The notes: generated by a model not told the origin, from the letters alone. DNA of 64,000 nucleotides from Gerris lacustris (GCA_951217055.1 OX578277.1:60260173-60324172), one strand, 5' to 3'. Counted from the first letter of the stretch, positions 13,015 through 26,023 are shown. Made by a program: numbers and translations.

Positions 13015-14200
13015 AGTAGGTGTAAAGGTTACGGTCGTTGGACTTTCAAGTCAATAGAGAGTATTAAATTATTTTAAGCTGGTATATTAATGAGAATTTA
13101 GAAATCGACGGCTTTCATAACTACTATTATTACCAATAAAAATAATGAAAAACCTAGTTAGAATCCCAATAATTTATGCCATATTTAGTAAATATTAAAG
13201 TGGAAGCTTACTTTGTTGAGAAGAAAAAAGCATAATTTGATTTTTTTATGATATGAATAAACAATCATTATGTGGCAGAATGAAAATTAAAGTTTTTAAT
13301 GCGTCCATGAGTTCATTCACAATGCAATTAAATAATTTATTGCCTCCGCCGCGCCGTTAACACGAGAAGGAAATTAACAAGTTATTCATCCCCTTCAAAC
13401 AATTGCTGTTGAAGAAGAAAAGTGCTGTTGCTACTGCCATTGTTTAAACTATATATCTTTGTTGACATCTCATTTTTTACATTTCTAAACAAGTTAAAAT
13501 CCTGGTACTAATTATACCCTCTATAACTGATAGAACATAACCTATTATTGATCATAACAATATTTTGGTAACTGTAATTTCAGGAAATAGATGCTATGTT
13601 CTCAGCTGCTGCATCTATATCTTATAGAGGTGTCAATCATTGTTATTTAAGTATTTATTGAGTCAATGAACATCTTGATCCACCTCCTCTCTTATTAAAA
13701 TCTCATTATTCTCTTCAAAATTTAAAACATGGTAAAAACCAGGATGTTTTACCTATTTTTAAATCCCCCGTTTACACAATAAAAAAAACTGAAATTTAAA
13801 TCATAAGTTTTACAAACTCATTTTATAACACAATGTTTGTTCAGTATACCATTTTATGATATATGTTCAATTTAATATTTGAGTACATAGTTCTATTATT
13901 TTAATATACAAGTATTCGTTCTTGAACCAAGTTTCAATGTCTAAACATTAACATACTTTTTTAAAATGTCTCCAACGGAAATTTGTTTCCCTCCCATCTA
14001 GTTACATGTAAAATGTGGTTTCTTTACGTTTAAAGAAAAGTTTTTTATTCTAACAGTTTTACTATTTTTTTCTATACATATACAAATTTTTACATGTGAA
14101 TTTCTCTAATCCGGTAAAAGTTTTATTCTTTAATATGTCGTAATGTTTAAGAAATAGAAGTCTGAAAAAAAGTATATACATGCATTTTTTTTTACTTAAC
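13015..14200. other. No gene recognised
   Basis: AT-rich sequence upstream of receptor gene 1. It contains no convincing coding frame or repeat. It could hold the promoter or 5' exon of gene 1, but no element is distinctive enough to name. Confidence 0.4.
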
Positions 14201-14204
14201 GAAA

Positions 14205-14292
14205 ATGAGTGACAGGAACTTTAATAATATTAAAAACACACTAGATAAAGGATCTTATATTTTGATACTAGGAAAAATCAACTTGATTAAAC
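14205..14292 (+). CDS. Candidate first exon of receptor gene 1
   Basis: An ATG at 14205 opens 29 codons plus one base before AAAC|GTAGTC. That leaves phase 1, which matches the phase needed by the exon at 15013 and equals the phase of exon 1 in the paralogue at 43896. With this exon the total coding length is 1326 nt, an exact multiple of three (441 aa). It contains a GKINLIK stretch that loosely resembles SRINLKPSK in gene 2's exon 1. The donor site is weak (GTAGTC), so this is only a candidate. Confidence 0.3.
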
Positions 14293-14484
14293 GTAGTCAA
14301 TAAAAATAACTGATCGCTTCACGTTAACCCTTATCGACTTAAGTTTAACTTAAGTAAATTGAATTAGCAACTAAACTGAGAGAGCATGCAAATATATAGA
14401 AAGGAACATTAGGAACCTGAAGGAACTTCTCAACCATGCCTGTTATTAACCACAGCACCGACGTTAGATATCTACAAGGTATTT

Positions 14485-14648
<164 letters not shown>

Positions 14649-15012
14649 GCAACACTTAGATCCTGCTAAAGTAAAGCAATTAATTTGCTAGTATCTACTT
14701 AGATTTTGTACAATTCACTTATAGTATATATACTCTAAGAATAAAGTTGACCCGTTTATTATCATACATTTACCTGTGTTGGCTAATTAAAGTTGTATTA
14801 ACGCGTCTGAATTATTTACTATTGAATAATTTAGTTATAATTTGTCGTTGAAACTGCATTGACTTTTGAAATCAAAATTCTGCACAGTTTTGTCATCAAT
14901 ATGTAGTTTACGCACTTAACAGTTGGCCTCAAAAGGCTTTTAGGTTTTATTTTTGTTGTTACTAATTTCAATATCCCATTAAAGTTGTTGAACACTGCTA
15001 TTTTATTTTTAG

Positions 15013-18000
15013 ATGTGAAAGTACGTGCTCTAAAAGTAAAGGATGAAGAAAATAAAGTGCATGTAGCTATCAGACCAGCACTTTGTATTGCATTTATCTT
15101 TGGATTCTGTCCTCTAAATGGCCTCACCACCATTACCACATCTGATATAACGTATACAAATCTATATCTTATTTTTAATAATAGCAATTTGTAGTGAATG
15201 TCTTTTTTTATATACATATTTCAAGAAACTTTTCCTTTTGAAATAATTAATTAGTTTCCTTCTTTGAATCGGTTGAAAAAGAGAAGTTGTTAATAAAAAG
15301 ATATTATAATTCATTAATCAGTTGAAATTTTACATTGAACGAATGACGTACTGTAAAATTTGCATAAATACGTTACAACTATAAAATATTAATATTAGAC
15401 GATAGGTTGTTTCTTTTTTAAATACATAAAAAAATAATAAAAACAAACCTCTATTACATGTCTGGAAATATTGATACTAAAATGTTTTTATTAATTAAAA
15501 GTTAATTACATTTTCGTATTTATTAAGCTTAATTTTTTAAAGTTCTTCTGCCTTTAGTTATCCCGGACTTTATATCTTTTTAGATTTAAGCCGTTCGGTT
15601 GGAAAGCCATCTATTCCTATACAGTAATTATTTTATCAGCATTTATGGAAGTATTATCAATGATTCGTATTACAAAAAGAGGGATTCGTTATGATACTGC
15701 AGGTATTTATATACATATATAAATATTTTTTATTGCAAATTGTGTAAAGCTTAATAATTTATAAAATATGTAGACATGTAGACAATATTTGATTAAACCA
15801 TCAAGACATCTTTATTGCTTTCCCCTAAGTTTCCTATAAATATATCCTTTTTTATCAGTACATAATCATTTCACTATGTTTTATATGAGTTGTGTTAATC
15901 TATTAATCTATGACCAAATTACTCAGATTTAAAAGTAATCAGTAATAAACTCAGATTTAGAAGTAAAAGTAACAATATTGGGTTTCCGGTGAAATTGTAA
16001 CACATCAGTGGCCCTGGATCGGTAGTGACTCCTCCCCTCCCCCCCAAAAGAAACAAAAGTTACCATATGACAAGCATTCAATTGGACCGCTCACGGTTGC
16101 GCCAGTTATGTTCTGATTTTAGGCATGTACTGTACGAGAATTTCAGTAATTCTTAGTGACCGTGGAAACAATTTGCACATTGACAAAAATTAAATGTAGC
16201 CTATTTACAAATATAAATCATGGTTTTTGTTACTTAAAATATACCTATAGTTTTATAGATTGTGTTGTCATAATTATTACTATATTATCTTATTTGTTAT
16301 ATAAGATTATTTTCATTTTATTAGGCTTCTGTTTGGATGACATAAATTTAATTTATGACTAATTATTAAGGTTATGCTCGTGACTCGGGCACGTTTCCCC
16401 AACATTTATATTATTGGCATTAATCACTCAACGGAACACTCACTCACTGTTCGATTTATTATTTTTAAGTATTGTAATAAAATATTAGGGCATATAAATG
16501 TACAGTATAATATATTATTACTAATAGTAGGCTATTTTCAATCTAAAATATTGACTTCAACAATAATAAGACGTCTACAATTTCTTTCCCTCATGAAGGA
16601 TGCGCCCCCCTTTGAATTCTTGCGCCCTGGAGCGACTGCTCCATTCGCTCCCTTAGTGCTACGCCACTGTAACACATCTTATTATGTTCATCTTAAATCT
16701 TAATGATGCTTCAAGTTATCAATATCCCAAAATAAGTGTTTTTCCACTTGCATGCATTATTTTCATAATTTTTGCGATAAGTGCTCTCAAATGAAAAGCT
16801 TTAAATTCATTTCTAGATTTAGCTCCATTGATTGTTATTACTTTTGTTTCCAGAAGACAGCTTGCTTACTGAATTTTACGTATCTGTTTAACTTTTATAT
16901 GATTTTTGTCATTATCATCAATATTTTGAAGTAATCTTACTTTTGTCGTTTTACTCAAACGTGTCCGATTCAGGCATTTTCTAATGTGTTTTTGGGTTCA
17001 TAAAGATATGTCTATTTTATAGTGAGACAATTTTTCTAACAATGCTTAATTTTTCATGTGTTCAAGAAGATCAATTTTTTGGAAAAAAAATAGAGAAGTT
17101 ACGAAAGAACATATTTTATATTAGACTAGCATACTTAATTATATATTTTTTATATTAAATATGTTGTTTTTAGGTGATATAATGTTTTTTGGGTCAAACA
17201 CAATCGTAATGATTTTATTTGTAAAATTAAGTAAAGATTGGAGAGAGATAACAGAATGCTGGCTGAGGGTACAGAAAAGCACTTTGCCAACAAAGAGACG
17301 AACAAAAATCAAAATACAGACAATCACATGTATTATCACGTTTCTTGCATTATGTAAGTTATTAAAAATATAAGAAACTAGAAAATATTATCTCAGTTGG
17401 TTGTTAAGAAACTTATTCATACTGACATTGAACTTATTCAGTAGGTTGTTGAGAAACTTACTCATACTGACATTAAACTTATTCAGTGGGTTGTTGAGAA
17501 ACTTACTCATACTGACATTGAACTTATTCAGTGGGTTGTTGAGAAACTTACTCATAATAGCATTGAACCAAACTCAAAGATTATTATGTATATTGGATCG
17601 TCGTAATGTCAACTGCAATATGGATATGCTTTATACAGAAAGATGGTTTGTTGAACGAACGTAAAGGGAGTTCTTCATTTAAGAGACTTTGTTTGTGTCT
17701 GTTCGTCTCAATACAATTGTCGTAAAAATTGACCCATTTGAATAAAATTCGGCATACTCTGCATTTGCAGCAACTGATTGAAGTGGCCGGTGTTAAGCAT
17801 TTGCTATTATAATTGGACAATAAGTAGGTAAATTTTACTCATTTAATGATATTAATTAAATACAATGTAAACACTGTTTGGATTAACTTCATTTCAAAGG
17901 ATGAACCTTCATCCTTACAGGATTCAAACCTACTAAAAGAAGAAGTAAAAGTGCCTAAAAAAGTGCCCCACAAAATTACCTACATTAAGAATAAAATACC

Positions 18001-21000
18001 TAAATTAGACCTACAAAAGAATCGATTTTATTAATTTATATATTTTAATATTTTTAGTTGAACATTTATCATCGGATGCATATAACTTTACGCAGGTACA
18101 AAACAAAAGTAAAACGTTATCTGGAATATTTAAACTATATTTTCTTAAGGCATTTCCTCTTGGTTTCGATACTTTACCCTACAGTGTGGGATTAGGTGTT
18201 CTCTTCTCATTGGTAAACTTGGTGGATGCGATAGCTTGGAACTACATGGATCTTATTATCATAATACTAGCATTAGCGCTTGCAGACTCATTTCACGATG
18301 TCAATGCTCTCTTCTACAAAATTGAGACCAAGGTATTGTATATAAAACTATTTACTATTTGAGTTTGAATTGATTAGACTTTCAAGAGGACATTGAAAAA
18401 TTATAATTTTCTTAAATATTCCTTAAAGATAAGCACTCAACAAATATTTATATTAATATTATAATACCTATGTAATTTACAAATATATTATTTAACTTCG
18501 AAATTAGTTAAGGCTTGTCGATCTAATATTCTGGATATTTTATTAGAATAAAAAGTACATTTTTACTTACTCATGTAAAGAGAAAGTATTGTGATGGCGC
18601 AAAAATTCGATTTTGCGATTTTAATGGATTTACACGTTTTGAGGTCCCCTGAGTCCAAAAAATTGTTTTATGTCTGTCTGTCTGTCGTCTGTCGTCTGTC
18701 TGTGCAGACGCCTAGAGCCTAAAGTACTGGGCCGAGACGAAATTTGGCATACATGTTCAGAAAAATAATACCCCGAGGAGAAATCGAGAAATTAATTTTA
18801 GCTCTAAATTTGGGGGCGCTATCCCCCAAAAACTTTGAAAAAACCTGAAAAAAAATTATTTCTCGAAAACGGTTCCGACGATTTTGATTAAAAAATTCTA
18901 AAATGTAGTCCATTTGAATACGAATCCAACAATATAAGCCGTTTTCCCGGGAAAAATCTAGTTCTGAGAAAATAGCTTAAACGCGGAGGGAGAGAGGCCG
19001 GGTTCGATTCCCCGCCGAGGAGAAGTTATTTTTATGATATATTTTGATAAAATGTTCAATTATAATTAAATTTATCTACGAAAACTAATAAATGTAAAAT
19101 ATTGGGCCAAGTAATTACGAACTTGTGTATATGAGAAAGTTTGTCTGAGTTGTCTCTGACCGATTTTTTTTTATTTAGTCGGAATTATTCTCTAATTATG
19201 TACGTATCAAGGTATTAAATTAAGTTTATTTAGTCTCAGTTTTTTATTATAGCATGTTGAGAAAGGAGACTGGAAAAAACTCAGAGAAACGTACAATAAA
19301 TTGTACGTATTAACTAAACTATTAGATGAGAAACTCTCGCCCCTGATTCTTATGTCTTTTGGATCAAATCTGTACTACATCTGCTACCAACTACTTAATT
19401 CTCTCAAGTAAGATTTTCATATTTTAATTTATCGTATGCACACTAGTAATTCTAGAACAAATATTGATTTCTTCAAATATGTATTTCATTCTTATCTAGA
19501 TAGTTTTTTTTCAAATATAATCAATCAATTATTTCATATGTTTTAGGCCTATAAAATCAGTGTCTCAAGGAGTGTATTTCTTTGGATCATTCCTATACTT
19601 ACTAGGGAGGACAATGTCAGTTTGCATATCTCTTGCCTCCGTACCGGTTGTTAGTAAAGATATTCTAACATCTCTTTTTTCAACATCTTCCTACAGCTAC
19701 AATATAGAGGTACCAATTAAATTTAAAGTAAACTGATAAATGAGTTGCCAAGTATTTGCTTGTACCACACACAAAGCGTCCATAGAAAATTTAACAAACA
19801 AATTGTAATATACAAAAGAAATTTAAACGTGTTTTTAATAAGGCTTTAGAAATTGTTTTGTATTTAATATGTAACTACATCACGCTTTAAACAATTTGAT
19901 GAGTGTGTTTGTGTTTATAAAAGGTTGTTTCTGTGTGGCTCCTATATCCGGACACCATAAATAAGTTGTCATATTATATTGTTTCTCATTTTTTTATTCT
20001 TTACATTTGTTAAAAGAATGAATTATTTATTAAAGATTTAAAATGACCGTCATTTAAATGTTCGTTTTAGTAATAACATTTAAATGTTTTTTACTTTGAG
20101 GTAAAAACAAACGCCTTTTTTCAATATTTGGCAGTTAAGGACTATTCCTAATAGTAATTTCCCACCTAGATCAGAATAAACTAAATATGTAATGAACATA
20201 CAATACTTAATTTATAATAAATTGTAGTTTCATTTTAATTTCCCTCAAAAATATAGCACTCCTAGCAAGGGCGCCCGCCCATACCTATGACCAGGTGGGG
20301 CCGTTTATGACAACTAACAATTTTAGACCCATAAATTGATATACACGATATACACATTCTTAGTTCTACAATAAGTCAGTTGTTAACAACTAATTGTTTA
20401 GTAATTGAAGTATCTAGGTAGAGATTTTGACACCCACAAAAAATGTCCCTCATTTTTCTTTCATAAGATGCAGACACTTTTTCGCTGCCATGTTTTATTG
20501 ATTCCTTAAATCGGGGGTCGGCATCCTGGCGCCCACAGTGGACTTTTAATGCGTTCTATAACTAATTTTTTTGCTCTTTAACTCGTCGGCATCGCCCCTA
20601 AACTATAGGGCTCGTTTTGCTCTTTAACTATATATTTAATAATTAATTATAGTTATACTTTTGATTGCTCGCAGCGATAAGTAATAGCATATATGCAGGT
20701 TAGTATTATATTTTGGTATAATTGGGGCCGTCAAGGGTCAGACATCTCCACGGTCAAAGGTTAAGGCTATAAGTACGTTAGTACGTTTTATACCTTTAAT
20801 GAGGTATTATATTTTTCGAAAAGGGTTGACCATTTTTTTTTCCTCGTCAATTTTCAAATCTTGTATGCCCTTGTGGGCAGTAGCCCGTTTCGGCACCCGC
20901 TATTGTTATGAAAGGATTAAAGTCCTGGTACGTTTCGGCACCAGATTCTTGTAAAATCATGGGTCGTTTCGGCACTGTATATGTTTACTTATTGAATATA

Positions 21001-23203
21001 TTTATTTATTATTATTTTCTTTATCTTGTCACAATATTTATCTAATTTAATACATTGTCTAGTATTTCATACACTAGGTATACCTTTTAGTCTTACAGAA
21101 TATGTCGAATACTATTGTTAAAGTAACTTCTAAACGCGGTTCCGCAATAATAATTAATTATTACAAATACATTAAAAGTAAAACGCTAAAAAAAGGTGAT
21201 GTCATAAGGATACTTGTACGGTTACGTTAAATTCTGACGCGTCTATTACAAAAATAACTAGGCATCCTACACGAGCCTATAAATAAAAAAGAAAAAGAAT
21301 TAGAAGAAACCAACGTAAAAAATAAAGCGGTAGAAGATTTGTCAGTTCGACCCAATAAAATTATGAGGCGTACCGTTGGCGTTGGTGGATCTGACTCCGT
21401 ATTGCCAAATGAATACAACAATTTACAATAAAAAAAATATTGGCATGTAATAGAAGTGCTTAAGGAAATTCAAGTTTTTTTAAAGAAAGAAAAATGTATT
21501 TATAATGTATTTTGTTTACCTTTTTTAAAAGTTTTGGTACCTGAGGTCCTGGTGCCAAAACGTCCCATCAGTGCTGGTGCCGAAACGGGTTACGATTTTC
21601 TCAGGTAAAAAGGGGTCCCGGTGCCGAAACGGGATTCGCCCCCCCTTGTGGACAAAAAGGTTTCCGATCCCTGGCTTAAATCTTACCTCAGCTGATAAGA
21701 AAATATTTAATTAACTGAAGTGTGTATTAATTTATACATTAGTTCTAAAGCTGAAGTTATTACAAGTATAACTTATCTAACTCACGTATTCTTAGTGCCT
21801 AGCAAAGAGTCTATAAACTATTCTTATCATTAAAATAATATTCATTATTTTCAGGTCCAGAGATTAATAACCCAAGTCTCAAATGAAGAATTATCACTTA
21901 CTGGTTGTCAATTTTTTGCTGTTAATAGAAATCTTATAATAACGGTAAGATTTACTTTTTAAAATTAACTATATATTTTATAATTTATTATAGGTCTACT
22001 TTTAATTGCTTAGCGATATGTAATGGCACATTAAGGTTAGTATTATATTTTGGTATCATTTTGGTTAAGGGTCAGATAAAGGACCCCTATAATTTTTCTT
22101 GTTATTTTTACCTACCCCCACCCAGGTTTTCTTGTTTTATGCTTACTTAAAATAAAACGAGTCTTGTGCTAAAATTAGTTATCAAGTTAAGGTTCTTTTT
22201 TCGTTAAAACCTGCTAGTGTCAAACTAGTCTTGGAGGCCGGTTCTGTAACTTTTTTTTATATATATCCACTGTGACATTATATATCAAACATCGCTATAT
22301 ATCAAAGTGTTGTTATATAATGTAGTGAATATGTGAGTGATGTGATGTGAGTGTGTGTGTGTGTGTGTGTGTGTAAGTGATGTGTGTATGTACGGGGCTG
22401 TATGTGGCCGTATACTGAACTACGGATAGACAGCGTCCTTTTGGCCATTATTATTTTTAGTTAATTCAGATAGAAAACAAGAAAAGTGAATGTAAACATC
22501 AATAATGGCGTCACTTTGTTTTGGATTTTAGCATTTGATATATTATAACAACATAACCTGACGAATTATATCAACAACAATTTTGAGTGGATATATATTA
22601 GGCCAGTCATATAGTACATTAAAATCGCAAACTAAAGGCTAGTTCTGATTTTTTAATATGTTGTTAGGTGCACTACTAGTAGTCTATATCCAATTTTGCA
22701 GCTTCGAAAGACCTGTGCTAGCTGCGTAGCACTCGAAAAACCAATTTAACCTACTTTAAATTCGTATATAACATGTTTCCTGACAAAACTCATAGTTTAG
22801 GAGATATTGTGAGAAAACCGCAAAAAGTGCGGAGTTTCAAAATTGCTTTCTGGGTAAACAACATAATCCTATCGAAAAAATTAAAAATAATACCACGTGT
22901 ATATTTTTCTTACTTCTATTCCTCTCCTGTCATAGTGTTTTGTTTTTATTTATATTTATGTTCTTAATATTTACATTAAGTTAACAAATCTAATTTATGT
23001 ATTTTGAGATTAATCCTAAAAAAACAAATATTTGTAAAATAGAGGAATTTTGCTATTTTGAGATCTTTAAATGTTATATGTTGCAGATTATTGGTACTAT
23101 AATAACTTATGAGATAGTTTTAGTACAGTTTAATTCTTTGACAACTGAAAACAGTTTATCTTCAACATCTTCTACAAATAACACTTGTATTTGTCCATCA
23201 TAA
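15013..23203 (+). CDS. Sugar-type gustatory receptor 1 (Gr5a/64 clade)
   Basis: Eight exons with GT-AG borders and matching phases: 15013-15151, 15584-15702, 17174-17353, 18058-18332, 19253-19407, 19547-19709, 21855-21944 and 23087-23203 (stop TAA). The product is a predicted seven-transmembrane taste receptor of the plasma membrane; receptors of this family act as ligand-gated cation channels in gustatory neurons. Clade signatures, in order, are IRPALCIAFIFGFCPLNGL, WNYMDLIIIILALALAD, DWKKLRETYNKL followed by NLYYICYQLLNSL, and the C-terminal GTIITYEIVLVQF (TYhhhhhQF motif of insect Grs). The eight exons give 412 codons; sugar receptors are usually about 430-470 aa, so a short N-terminal exon is missing (candidate at 14205). 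An AATAAA lies at 23220. Reading is unbroken in all exons, so it is probably functional. It is paralogous to the gene at 43896-56096. Confidence 0.9.
16006..16669. mobile_element. hAT-type MITE in receptor 1 intron
   Basis: Begins CAGTGGCCCTGG and ends GCTACGCCACTG, flanked by the exact 8-bp duplication TAACACAT (15998-16005 and 16670-16677). It is 664 bp, AT-rich inside, and has no transposase. It lies in the intron between exons 15584-15702 and 17174-17353. The 109-codon frame at its right end is incidental. Its right end, read inverted, resembles the element end at 58142. Confidence 0.9.
17396..17575. repeat. Minisatellite, 45-bp unit, about 4 copies
   Basis: The unit 'ttgttgagaaacttactcat' plus 'actgacattgaacttattcagtggg' repeats with 1-3 differences between copies, just after exon 17174-17353 in the receptor 1 intron. 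Its length is a multiple of three, so one frame stays open as a 15-residue Leu/Asn-rich repeat. Being intronic, this is not taken as a protein. Confidence 0.9.
18565..19163 (-). repeat. Dispersed repeat R2 (about 600 bp), copy 1
   Basis: Found inverted at 26811-27421. It carries a (TCTG)n-rich tract (18669-18708), the text 'aaacggttccgacgattttg', and 'gggttcgattccccg' (about 19002-19017), which matches a tRNA T-arm/B-box. The ends near ACTTACTCATGTA and TATATGAGAAAGT are imperfect inverted repeats. It sits in the receptor 1 intron between exons 18058-18332 and 19253-19407. The class is unclear: the B-box-like motif suggests a tRNA-related origin, but it is too far from either end for a standard SINE. 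Confidence 0.75.
20880..21640. repeat. Nested element with CGTTTCGGCACC boxes
   Basis: The 12-mer CGTTTCGGCACC, or a close variant, occurs three times in forward orientation (20886, 20931, 20965). It occurs three times inverted (GGTGCCGAAACG at 21576 and 21620, variant GGTGCCAAAACG at 21551). The symmetrical clusters flank about 570 bases. Subterminal repeats of this kind often bind a transposase. Confidence 0.7.
21102..21230 (+). pseudogene. Possible FLYWCH-like zinc-finger remnant
   Basis: A short frame starting MSNTIVKVTSKRGSAIIIN followed by YYKYIKSK resembles the start of FLYWCH zinc fingers (K-RG--L---GY-Y-K). In the next frame a C-VTL-SDASI-KI--HPTR stretch resembles the closing C...H.H part. 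Stops and at least one frameshift break it. FLYWCH domains commonly accompany Mutator-like transposons. The match is by eye and weak. Confidence 0.25.
22341..22382. repeat. (GT)n microsatellite
   Basis: A GT-rich dinucleotide tract in the last intron of receptor gene 1. Confidence 0.85.
22597..22850 (+). repeat. Solo/deleted arm of the long-TIR element
   Basis: Begins TAGGCCAGTCATATAG and follows the left arm of the 4513-6778 element for about 150 bases ('aaatcgcaaact', 'tttttaatatgttgttag', 'gcttcgaaagacctgtgcta'). It then has an internal deletion before the 'gtttaggagatattgtgaga' text. It lies in the receptor 1 intron before the last exon. Confidence 0.8.
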
Positions 23204-23219
23204 AATTTAGCCTGGCATC

Positions 23220-23225
23220 AATAAA
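23220..23225 (+). terminator. Poly(A) signal of receptor gene 1
   Basis: An AATAAA hexamer 17 bases after the stop codon of the last exon. Confidence 0.6.
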
Positions 23226-23493
23226 CAGAATCGTACAACATTCAGAATCTTCTACTAAATGCACCACGGGCCTACACATAATACAGTGAGAAATATTCTG
23301 TTATAAAAGTAAATGAATGGATTAAAAATCTTTTTGAATATGTTTTGTACATACATTGGAGTTACTAACCACCTAGTTCAGTAAATGCAAACATTTTTAC
23401 CATTGCATGCATGGTAACTATTGTCACCAAGTTCAAAGAATATACAGAGCTATAAGTTACAGAAATGCTTTTTTTTTACATATCGACTGTGTT

Positions 23494-23859
23494 CCTGCGA
23501 AACCTCGTAACCCCAAAAACTAAATTTTGAGGAGAAGCAAAAAACGTTGTTTTAAAAAAGTGTATTTTTATATTTTCTTCATATTTATTTTGATTTTAAT
23601 CAAATTTAACTGAAGCATATCCCACAACTAGTTAAAGACTTACAATGCATGGGGGGTAACGAGGTTTTAAAACCTTGACGTATACGAGGGTTTTTGTACA
23701 CTTTAGTTAAATTATGAATACGAAGTATTATAATAATTTCTATAAAAAATAATTGCTTAACGCTTACTACCTTTTGCACATAGGTAGATAATAATAATAT
23801 CTATCAAAAATTGCAATAAAAAAAAAATCTCGATTTTGAGGGTTACGAGGTATTGCAGG
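23494..23859. repeat. Short inverted-repeat element (366 bp)
   Basis: The left end CCTGCGAAACCTCGTAACCC matches the inverted right end CCTGCAATACCTCGTAACCC at 18 of 20 positions. A third copy of the core, gggtaacgagg, lies inside at about 23651. There is no coding capacity and no clear target duplication. Confidence 0.6.
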
Positions 23860-25386
23860 TATCTTTTTGTGGATACATTTATTACTTATGTGCTTAACAT
23901 CACAGTTAGTTTTGTTTACCAAACTATGTTGTGTATTTTAAACACACAAGTGATTTAATGGATGTTAAAGAAATATATAAATTCTTTATATACATATTTC
24001 TCTGGATTTACATGTAAAATCCTTTATATTATCTTCTATTTTGTTTGTTGTTTGTGTCTGTCGTCTGTTGTCAAATTCTTTGGAGGCTAATTTACCCTCT
24101 TCCGCAGCCATCCAAAAGAGCTAAAACTTGGCACATAGACTATTTCAAGCCAGTAGTTTCAAGTGATTGTAGAATTTCTTTTCTGTATCCTTCAATGGAT
24201 GTATGCAATAAACTACAAAATATAAATGTTGATTTTTACAACGGTGTATAAATTAATAAAAAAAATAAATAATAAAAAAATAAAAAAATAAAAAATACCT
24301 TATGCATCAAATTTATAATAGAAAAAAATTGACTGTTATAGGTCTTCAGCATTTTTAAGGAGGGTCAGCAAAAGGATTTATATGACTCATAAGATAAGTA
24401 AAGAAGATGTCATTTTAACTTAATTATTTTGCTAAAACTTTTACAGTCAATGTCTCATGTCAGGCAAACAATGTAACGGTAAATGCATAAATTAAAGAAA
24501 AATGTTAAAATTATTACTATTGTTTCTTAAATGTCGCAAATTATTATTGCCCTAATAAGCTTATCTCAAAATGTCCGAGTTGGATTTACGATTTTCAAGT
24601 GTGACCCTAGTGTCAGGTAAATGAGTGGATACTTAATAGAAATGATATACTTATATAGATATCATGGAGATCATGGAAAATGTATAATATGACCGAAGCA
24701 GAAGAGAGTTGAAATGCTTGCCCCGTGTAACCAGAGTAGTAAAATGTTTGCTATTACAATAGTTCTGTAACCACAAACCGCCCATAATTATTTTTTTAGG
24801 GGGAGCGGGATAATAATATGCACATCTACTCATATTTATTGTTTGATTAGTGCATTTTAAGGGTAATTTACACAGGGAATTAAAACTAATTCCTTTCCAT
24901 TTTGTTACAAATGCCTCCAGTATAGGGACTACAAAAAATGCATTAAGACCAAGTATGAAAACTGCTTTACCAAGTTCTTGTTCAGAGTAAGTAGGGAGCA
25001 AGAAAATAAAGAAATGTAAATTATTTGAACACTTGTAGATACGAGCAGTAGCGCACTCACGGGGGCTGAAGCCGCCCCTTTTTTCTATATCTATATTGTT
25101 TATCAGTGAAGATTTTCCTATATAATTAACTAAATTAATTTATTCGTTTCTTAGGATAAGGATAAGAAGTACACAAACTTGCAAAATAATCTATTCTCAT
25201 TGTATATTTAAATTAGTCAAAGCAAGCGTGGATTTTATAGGTTTATTAACAATCATGGTCAAAAACCATAATGGTAAATATTTTAAATTTAAAATATACC
25301 TGTTTCTCCCAATATATACCTATATTACATAGATATGTAACGTATATATGCTGCAATGATTATTGACAATACTTTTTATCTACGAT
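23860..25386. other. No gene recognised; TE debris
   Basis: AT-rich intergenic DNA. Around 24040-24250 a segment with tgtctgtcgtctgttgtc resembles the TCTG-rich part of repeat R2. Near 25047, CAGTAGCGCACTCACGGGGG resembles a hAT terminus without a visible partner. The 116-codon minus-strand frame (24651-25001) shows hydrophobic stretches but no motif I recognise, and I do not call it a gene. Confidence 0.45.
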
Positions 25387-25735
25387 TGATTCGAAATATA
25401 AACATTTTATCTCTGTTTAGATGCGTAGAAAGTGATTATTTTCGTAGTTGTATTCATTGCGCATGCGAGTCTCATAATTCTTCACCTTATCGCACGATTA
25501 GCGTGTTTGTTTACATTTAACAAAACTAATTTGCTGTTAGTTTGATTAAAGTACATTTTTCTGTATTTATTATTAAAATCCAACAATCGTAGATAAAGTA
25601 CGGTACGCAACTCCTGCGAAAACTGCATTTGGTTTGCTTGTGTGGTTTTACTACCCTCGCTATCGCTCGAGTGCAAACTCCACACTCGCATGCAAAATTC
25701 TACTTTCCGCACTAGACGCGTAATGTACTATTATC
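25387..25735 (+). repeat. Dispersed repeat R1, copy 2
   Basis: Same orientation and order as copy 1 (10962-11790), but without the MITE and without the extra segment of about 190 bases. The sequence acattttatctctgtttag at about 25400-25418 is the uninterrupted counterpart of the MITE insertion site in copy 1. Confidence 0.8.
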
Positions 25736-25771
25736 TCTACTAGAAGTTGGGATGTATTTTTTACGAGTCGC

Positions 25772-26015
25772 TAGTGGCGTAACTATGGGCCCGTGCGGGC
25801 CATAGTTACGCCCCCGGGCCAAGGGGCCTCCAAAACCAATTTTCGATGCCTTTAGAGCATAATTAAATTTACTTGGAATCATACTTCTGTACCATTGTCA
25901 GAGAGCCCCATTCAGTTCTGAACTCAAATCCTTTTTTTATGCTTATAATTCTCTTTGGCAAGGGGCCCCCAAAAAGTTCTTGCGTGGGGCACCCAATGCC
26001 CTAGCTACGCAACTG
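25772..26015. mobile_element. hAT MITE, 244 bp, exact TSD
   Basis: Begins TAGTGGCGTAACTATGGG and ends GCTACGCAACTG, flanked by the exact 8-bp duplication CGAGTCGC (25764-25771 and 26016-26023). It is the same family and nearly the same length as 10995-11239; the terminal bases have drifted slightly. Non-coding. Confidence 0.92.
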
Positions 26016-26023
26016 CGAGTCGC

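Larger units (their letters stand above)
20512..21673. mobile_element. hAT-type element in receptor 1 intron
   Basis: Left end CGGGGGTCGGCATCC, right end (inverted) CAGGGATCGGAAACC; this GGGTCGGCAACC style is typical of hAT terminal repeats. The flanks CCTTAAAT (20504-20511) and GCTTAAAT (21674-21681) are an 8-bp target duplication with one mismatch. The interior contains a second inverted-repeat arrangement built on CGTTTCGGCACC and a degenerate short frame at 21102. Confidence 0.7.

Noticed and set aside
17401..17664. Leucine-rich repeat protein
   Set aside because: It is a 45-bp intronic minisatellite that happens to be in frame; no splice or start evidence.
24651..25001. 116-codon minus-strand frame, possibly membrane protein
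   Set aside because: Some hydrophobic stretches, but no family motif, splice partners or repeat support.
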